Shown piece by piece: positions 57,966 through 64,000 of a stretch of DNA of 64,000 nucleotides; within the stretch, counting starts at the first letter, position 1, and the number at the start of each line of letters is the position of its first letter. The DNA is from Chrysaora quinquecirrha (lineage: Eukaryota; Cnidaria; Scyphozoa; Semaeostomeae; Pelagiidae). Position numbers and translations under genes: made by a program. Under the pieces are notes generated by a model. That model searched no databases, was not told the DNA's origin, and saw nothing but the letters and a program-made list of their open reading frames with translations. The DNA is taken from assembly GCA_014526335.1 (NCBI GenBank), contig JACTAT010000340.1:612346-676345 (forward strand), read 5' to 3'.

Positions 57966-58666
57966 CCTAAAAAGGGAAAACGTATTGGGGCATTGAATCC
58001 TGGCCCGGTAACGTTTCGAACCCTGTCATGTGTGCAAAGTAACACGCCGATCCTTCTAGATCCTTCTGAGCAGTGACGCAGCAGCTAAACAGAAATAATC
58101 CCGTAATGGCGCAAGCCACGCCGTGACTGGCTGAAACGAGGAGGCCCTTTGTTTCCTAACACAATCAGGCAGGGGCACACTTCCAAGGAGGAGTTGCCTT
58201 TGTTTGCAAAACCACCGTTACTGTATGAAATGTACGACCTTTTTTCGCCTTTGTTCCCGGTCCCATATCACGACAAAAGCGCTGGTATTTGCAACCCCAG
58301 GAGTTAGGTGGAAGCAGCCGGCCCCCGAAGCTGTCGTGATGGCACGCCTACAACCCGGGTGCTCTAGACCGCGACGGACTGCGCACAACCCGGTACGGCC
58401 CAACCCGAGGAGCTATTCTCCTTTGTTTTCCATAACACATTAGACCAATATTGAATAGAATGGTCGGTATTTACCAGGCTGCTCCGCAGAGGAAGCAGCC
58501 TGCCCCAAATGAGGAGATTATGACAAGGTAGCAAGTCGGTCGGTCGACGACTCCCGGCAGTTGCAGAGCCGGGGACCAGCCGAACTTCGGATCAAACTCT
58601 TACAAGAAACCGCCCTCGCCAGCTCATTAACATTTTACTACATTAGTATAGAGACTAGCTCGGCCG

Positions 58667-58683
58667 CTCGCGCTACGCGTGAG
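58667..58683 (-). other. Helitron-type 3' hairpin
   Basis: CTCGCGCTACGCGTGAG: a 7-bp stem with one wobble and a TAC loop, 8 nt from CTAG. Confidence 0.77.
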
Positions 58684-59234
58684 GCGGCCATCGCTAGCTC
58701 CTGCGGAGGGCTTCTCGCCGCTTCGCGGCTCGCGGGCGACGCTTCGCGTCGCTCCGCTCGGCTGCCGCTCGCTGCGCTCGCGGCAACCTCTCGGTGGCAC
58801 GTGCTACGCACGTGCTCTCACTACTTCTAAACTCGTTGGGAAGCTCATCTGTGCACATAGCATCGGCTCTGCAGGAAAAAAGATGACTGATATCATACAA
58901 ACGTTGAATTTTAGTTGCGATGATCGTTGGCAAGAATAAAAATTATTGCGTGAGCATCCGACCTGAATGGGAATTTCATACGGAAAAAGTAGGAATCTAG
59001 AGTGACGTCACATACCAGGGGAATTTTTGTGTGAAACATTATTTTTGAGGATAAAAAGGATAATTTGACCATCGCACCTGAGTGGAAATCTCATAAGGAG
59101 AAAATAAGAATCTAGACTTGCGTCATTCACCAGGGGGATTTAAAATGGTAACCTTTTACTTGAGGGTACGTGAAATGTGGATGACATTGGAATGTAGGAT
59201 AAAAGAAATATCGCAAACATCGTTACTAAGGGTT

Positions 59235-60250
59235 TCATTTGTTCAGTTGCTTAGTTGCCCAGTTACTGCTTTGCTTGGTTGCTTGATTCCCAATTGCTTG
59301 GTTTTCCAGTTGCCCATTTGCTCAGTTTCCCAGTTGCCCAGTTGCTCGGTTGCCAAGTTGCCCCATTGCTCTGGTTGTCCAATTGCTCAGCTGTCCATTT
59401 GCCAAGTTGTTCATTTTCACATTTCTCGGCTGCCCTGTTGCTCCGTTGGATGGTTTCCCAGTTGCCAAAATGTTCTCAGTTGCTCACATGCCCAATTGCC
59501 TGGTTGCCCTGTCGCTGAATTGGTCAGTTGCCAGTTGCTCAGTTTCCAAGTTGCCTAGTTGCTCTGTTGCCCAGTAGCAGTGTTGCTCAGTTGCCCTGTT
59601 GCAGCGTTTCTTGGCTGCCCAGCTGTGGTGTTTCGCAGTTGCAAAGTTTCTTGGTTGCCCAGTTGGTTAGTTGCTCACTTGGTCAATTGATCGTTTGGTT
59701 TGTTCCTCCGTTGCTTGGTTGTCTGCTGCGGGGTTTGTCAGTTGTCATGTTGGTTTCTTGGTTCCAAGTTGTTCAGTTTCCCAGTCGTCCATTTGCTCGG
59801 CTGCCCAGTTGCGCCGTTGTTCTGGTTGCCCAGTTGCTCCGTTGCCCAGTTGCTTATTTGCCCAATTGCTTGATTGCCCTGTTGCAGATGTGCTCGGTTG
59901 CTTGGTTCCCAGTTGCTCTGTTTCCAACTTAGCCAGTTGCTCGGTTTTCTAGTTTCACAGTTGCTCGGTTACCGAGACGCTCGGTTGCACTATTGCTCGG
60001 TGGTTTGGTTACCGAGTTGAGTAGTTACTCGACTGACCAGTTGCTACGTTGCTTTGTTTCCCAGTTCCTCAGTTGCTGGACTGCCATTTTGCTTTGTTGC
60101 CCGGTTGTATAGCTGCTAGGTTACCCGGTTGCTTGGTTGCTCTGTTGGTTAGTTGCCGAGTTGCAGAGCTGCTTGGTTGCCCAGTTCTCCAGTTGTTCGG
60201 TTGCCGAGTTGCCCAGTTGTCCAGCTGCCCAGTTGTTTGGTTGATGCTGG
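59235..60250 (+). repeat. 8-bp satellite GTTGCYCA, copy 2
   Basis: Same unit as 49050-50275. The flanking 60 bp on each side are nearly identical between copies, and length differs by block indels. Confidence 0.93.
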
Positions 60251-60279
60251 TTTGCATGCACGCTTTCAGAAGTGTTTTA

Positions 60280-60720
60280 TCTGATGTTCCCCCTTAATAC
60301 AATACCTTAATATCATTGACCCCCCTGAATAGAAGTCGAAGAACAAAACTTAAGGGTTTTGCTAAATTTCTTCACCCTGTAAGTGTGATGCATCCCCATA
60401 ATACAACGCCTTAATAGCACTGTACCCCTCAATAGAAGTCAAAGAATAAATCAAGTCGGTATTGCTAAAGCTATGACTCCCTTGATGTACCATGTCTCCC
60501 GTGGATTCGCTTAATATGACGTCATGTTGCCAAATCTTCAATTCCCTAATTCATTTGATCTACCCGATTAATATATTTCTTTACTACAATTGTACCCCCT
60601 AATTCAAGTCAAGGGGTGATGCCCCCTTAATATAATTCCTAAATACCCTTAGATTCCCCTAATATAACATTATGTTCCCCATTCCTTGATTCCCTAATTC
60701 CCCGTTCCTACTTTTATAGA
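60280..60720 (+). repeat. CCCCCTTAATACAAT tandem segment, copy 2
   Basis: Shorter than copy 1. A block present at 50520-50690 is missing here. Confidence 0.75.
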
Positions 60721-61300
60721 CTGAGGACCATTTAGGGTCGTTAACGTGAAATTGCTCGAAGGACATGGTCGAATGAATTGAAACGACGCACCAGTTGCAA
60801 TTAAACAAAAAATAAGTATATTCGCTCTATCATTCACGCAATTTGAAATCGAACTTCATTCCATAAATTTAATAAGACATAAATTCGCACTGACCTTGAA
60901 TAAGTTGATCGTTTACTCAAGTCAACTGTAATGATGCAGCAAAATCACGTAAACAAACAGTTTACTCCAGTCAATTGAGATGACGCAACCAAATCATGTA
61001 AACAAACATCCAAAGAACCGACAATACTCTGAAATAAAATCTTAATTCTCTTCTTACGTTCACTGTTTTGTTGCAATTGTGAAACAAAACAAATATAATA
61101 AAACTGGACAAACGATAAACGCTGTCATCATTTTCCAACAGCACTCGAACCTTTGGGAAATCATTCCTCAATTCCTTTGTTGATCCACAGATGGATGTGC
61201 CACGAAACACGGCGATCATTCTAGACGCTTCTAAACCGGTGAGTCGGCACCGAAATGGATTAGAAGCAGCCTGCCCCAAATGAGGAGACTAGCTCGGCCG

Positions 61301-61317
61301 CTCGCGCTACGCGCGAG
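61301..61317 (-). other. Helitron-type 3' hairpin, perfect stem
   Basis: CTCGCGCTACGCGCGAG: a perfect 7-bp stem with loop TAC, separated from the terminal CTAG by CTCGGCCG. Position and GC content fit the Helitron termination hairpin. Confidence 0.82.
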
Positions 61318-61884
61318 GCGGCCATCGCTAGCTCCTGCGGAGGGCTTCTCGCCGCTTCGCGGCTCGCGGGCGACGCTTCGCGTCGCTCCGCTCGGCTGCC
61401 GCTCGCTGCGCTCGCGGCAACCTCTCGGTGGCACGTGCTCCGCACGTGCTCTTGCTACTTCCAAACTCGTTGGGAGGCGTATCTGTGCACAAAGCAGTCG
61501 GTTGTGTATGAAATAAGGTGACTGACGTCCTATATATGCGGGATTTTAGTTGCGATGATGTTGGTAAGAATAAAAAGCATCACGTGAATATCCGACCTGA
61601 ATGGGAATTTCATACGGACAGAATAGGAATCTAGAGTGAGGTGACGTACCAGGGGGATTTTCGTTGGAAACAATATTGTTGAGGGTAAAAAGGTCCATTT
61701 GACCATCGCACCTGAGTGAGAATTTCATAAGGAGGAAATAAGAATCTAGATTGGCGTCATGCACCAGGGGGATTTAAAATGGTAGCCTTTTTCCTGAGGG
61801 TGCACAAGATGACGTGAAATGTGGATGACATGGGAATGTAGGACAGAAGAATTATTGCAAACATCGTAAGATAGGGTTTCATTT

Positions 61885-63360
61885 GCTCAGTTGCTTAGTT
61901 GCCCAGTTACTGATTTGCTCGGTTGCTTGGTTCCAAGTTGCTTGGTTTCCCAGTTGGCCAGGTGCTGGGCTTCTTAGTAGCCCAGTTGTTTGGTTGGTCA
62001 GTTGCGCCATTGCTCTGGTTGCCCAGTTGTTCAGTTGCCCAATTGCTCAGTTGGCCAGTTGCCAAGTTGCTCACTTCCCCATTTCTCGGTTGTGCTGTTG
62101 CTGTGTTGCTTGGTTTCCCAGTTGCCAAGTTGTCAAATTGCTCAGTTGCTCACTTGCCCAATTGCTTGGTTGGCCTGTTGCTGATTTTCTCGGTTGCTTG
62201 GTTCCCAGTTACCCAGTTACGGTGTTGCTCTAGTTGCCCAGATACTCAGTTTCCGAGTTGCTCCTTTGCGCAATTGCTCGGTTGCCCTGTTGCAGCGCTG
62301 CTTTGTTGCCCAGCTGTGGAGTTTCTCAGCTGCCAAGTTTCTTGGTTTCCCAGTTGGCCAGTTGCTCGGTAGCTGAGTTGCACAGTTGCCCAGTTGCGCA
62401 GTTGCTCACTTGCCTAATTGGTCTGTTTCCCTGTTGCTCCGTTGCTTGGTTGCCCAGCTGCCGAGTTTCCTGGTTACCACGTTGAGAAAATGCTCAGTTG
62501 CCCATTTGCTCAGTTGGCCAGTTGCCGAGTTGCTCACTCCCCCATTTCGCGGTTGTGCTGTTGCCGTGTTGTTTGGTTTCCCAGTTGCCAAGATGTCAAA
62601 TAGCTAAGTTGCTCACTTGCCCAATTGCTTGGATGCCCTGTTGCTGATTTGCTCGGCTGCTTGGTTCCCAGTTGCCCAGTTACGGTGTTGCTGTAGTTGC
62701 CCAGTTGCGCAATTGCTCGGTTGCCCAGTTGCGCCGTTGCTCTGGTCGCCTAGCTGCTCAGCTGCGCAGTTGCTGACTTACCAAATTACCCGGTTGGCCC
62801 TGTTGTTCCGTTGCTTAATTGCCCAGTTGCACGATTTACGAGTTGCCCAGTTGCACAGTTGCTCAGTTCCCCAGTTTGGCCGTTGCGTTTGTTGCCTAGT
62901 TGCTCAGTTGCCCACTTGCTCAGTTGCCGAGTTGCTCAGCTGCCCAGCGGCATGGTTATCTAGTTGCCAAGTTGATTGGTTGCCCAGTTGCATCATTTCT
63001 CTGGCTCCCCAGCTGCCAAGTTGCTGAGTTGGTCAGTTGTTTGGTTGCCTAGCTGCTTTGTTTCCTAGTTGCCTAGTTACCTGGTTTCTAAGTTGCGACG
63101 TTGCTCTGGTTCCCGAACTGTTTAGTGGCTGAGTTGGCAAGTTGCTCGGTTGGCCTGTTGCTCCGTTGCTTGATTGCTTGGTTGCCCAATTGTGCAGCTG
63201 CTCAGCTGCCCAAATGCTCTTGTTGCCAACTTGCCCGTTTACTCAGTTGCCGAGTTGGCAGGCTGCGCTATTGCTCTATGGTTTAGTTACCCATTTGCGT
63301 TGTTGCTCGGTTGCTCAGTTGTCTAGCTGCTTGGCTGCCCAGTTGCTTGGTTGCTCTATT
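61885..63360 (+). repeat. 8-bp satellite GTTGCYCA, copy 3
   Basis: A higher-order duplication is visible: 61990-62230 and 62490-62700 share 'cccatttctcggttgtgctg'-like segments. ORFs of up to 149 codons are artefacts. Confidence 0.93.
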
Positions 63361-63399
63361 GTACCCCCAAAATGCAAATCGAAGCATGAGCGAACAGGT

Positions 63400-63880
63400 C
63401 TTCCAACTGTTTTATCTGATGTACTCCGTTAATGAAATTCCTTAAAATTTCTGTACCTCGTTAATTCAAGACACGGGGTTATGCCCGCTTAATACAATTC
63501 CCAAATACCCTTGGATTCCCTTAATATCACGTAATGTTCCCAATTCTGCGGTTCCCTAATTTATCTGATGTAACCACTTAATATAATTCCTTAATCCCAT
63601 TGTACCCCCTTAGTTCAAGTCAAGGGGTTATGCCCCCTTAATACAATTCCCAAAAACCGTTGGATTCCCTTGATATGACGTCATGTTCGCAATTCTTCGA
63701 TTCCCTAATTTATCTGATGTACTCCCTTAATATAATTCCTTAATACCACTGTACCCCTTTAATTCAAGGAAGGGGTTATGCCCCCTTAATACAATTGCTA
63801 AATACCCTTGAATTCCCTTGATATGACATCATGTTCCCCATTCTTCGATTCCCGAATTCCCGGTTCCTACTTTTACAGAG
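63400..63880 (+). repeat. CCCCCTTAATACAAT tandem segment, copy 3
   Basis: Three clear units of about 130-170 bp, each with TTCCCTTGATATGACATCATG-like and 'tgattccctaatttatctga'-like parts. Confidence 0.78.
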
Positions 63881-64000
63881 TGAGGACCATTAAGGGTCGT
63901 TAACGTGAAATTGCTTGAAGGACATGGTCCAATGAATTGAAACGACGCAACAGTTGCGATTAAACAAAAATAAGTCTATTCTATCTATAATTTAATGCAT

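Larger units (their letters stand above)
56241..58654 (-). mobile_element. Helitron-like element, 2.4 kb
   Basis: CTAG at 56241 with a hairpin 8 nt inside, and minus-strand 5' end TCTCTATACTAATGTAG at 58654. It has the same GC-rich 3' block as 58655 and 61289, but the interior is a ~245-bp tandem repeat instead of the 8-bp satellite. Confidence 0.75.
58655..61288 (-). mobile_element. Helitron-like element, 5' end deleted
   Basis: CTAG at 58655 with a GC-rich block. It contains the 8-bp satellite and CCTTAATA repeats. At its 5' side it stops at 'ccccaaatgaggaga', where the neighbour (58510-58654) has another ~135 bp up to TCTCTATACTAA. It is then followed at once by the CTAG of the next unit. 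Confidence 0.72.
61289..64000 (-). mobile_element. Helitron-like element, continues past the window
   Basis: It starts with CTAGCTCGGCCG and the perfect hairpin at 61301-61317, then the GC-rich block, the 'gtgcacaaagcag' spacer, the 8-bp satellite (1.5 kb, the longest) and CCTTAATA repeats. The 5' end is not in view. Confidence 0.72.

Noticed and set aside
58204..58443. Arg/Pro-rich 79-codon frame
   Set aside because: GC-rich 5' part of a Helitron-like unit, with no homologous frame in the sister unit.
49072..63432. Many Cys/Leu/Ala/Val-rich frames up to 149 codons that look like secreted repeats
   Set aside because: They are translations of the GTTGCYCA 8-mer in all frames and both strands, with no start context or splice support.

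Overview
The window looks like repeat-dense, gene-poor DNA from an animal genome. The gene remnants contain GT-AG introns, and there are LINE, piggyBac-like, mariner-like, MULE-like and Helitron-like elements. A reef coral or other anthozoan cnidarian is my best guess, because RecQ-like helicase and DUF6589-type families resembling these remnants are, as I recall, expanded there. The species is inference only. I see no intact full-length gene, and most long open frames are satellites read as protein.

Layout. 1-2.9 kb: a decayed RecQ-family helicase, split by a 982-bp terminal-inverted-repeat element with a 10-bp target duplication. 2.9-6.3 kb: two plus-strand Helitron-like elements joined head to tail. 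6.4-13.7 kb: a minus-strand DUF6589-type pseudogene whose probable introns hold a foldback element (itself split by a mariner-like MITE) and other repeats. 12.0-14.5 kb: an inverted duplication carrying a GGGACC-rich repeat and a conserved short ORF. 15.1-21.5 kb: three minus-strand Helitron-like elements in tandem, the third carrying a piggyBac-like MITE with TTAA duplications. 21.5-26 kb: a LINE remnant, then a ~41-bp satellite interrupted by a HECT-like fragment and by a 5'-truncated LINE with 12-bp target duplications. 26-33 kb: mostly unrecognised DNA with one plausible orphan exon, a second piggyBac-like MITE and ATC microsatellites. 33.8-37.3 kb: a nested inverted-repeat structure with a 276-bp tandem triplication. 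37.4-47 kb: palindromes, hairpin triplets, a second MULE-like copy, another Helitron-like composite and a 2.8-kb element filled by two minisatellites. 47-64 kb: an almost uninterrupted array of seven minus-strand Helitron-like units, each carrying its own tandem repeats.

The main theme is the repeated direct joining of a 5'-type end (TCTSTATAYTAAAA-like) to the 3' CTAG end of the next unit, with no spacer. This is seen at ten junctions. Several 3' ends have a GC-rich hairpin 8 nt inside the terminal CTAG, as known for Helitrons. No Rep/helicase ORF of the Helitron type is present, so all units would be non-autonomous. Many units also carry tRNA-like modules with A- and B-box-like motifs near the 5' end, and large internal satellites with 6-, 8-, ~78- or ~245-bp periods. 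Element assignments come from termini, duplications and internal homology read by eye. No database comparison was possible.
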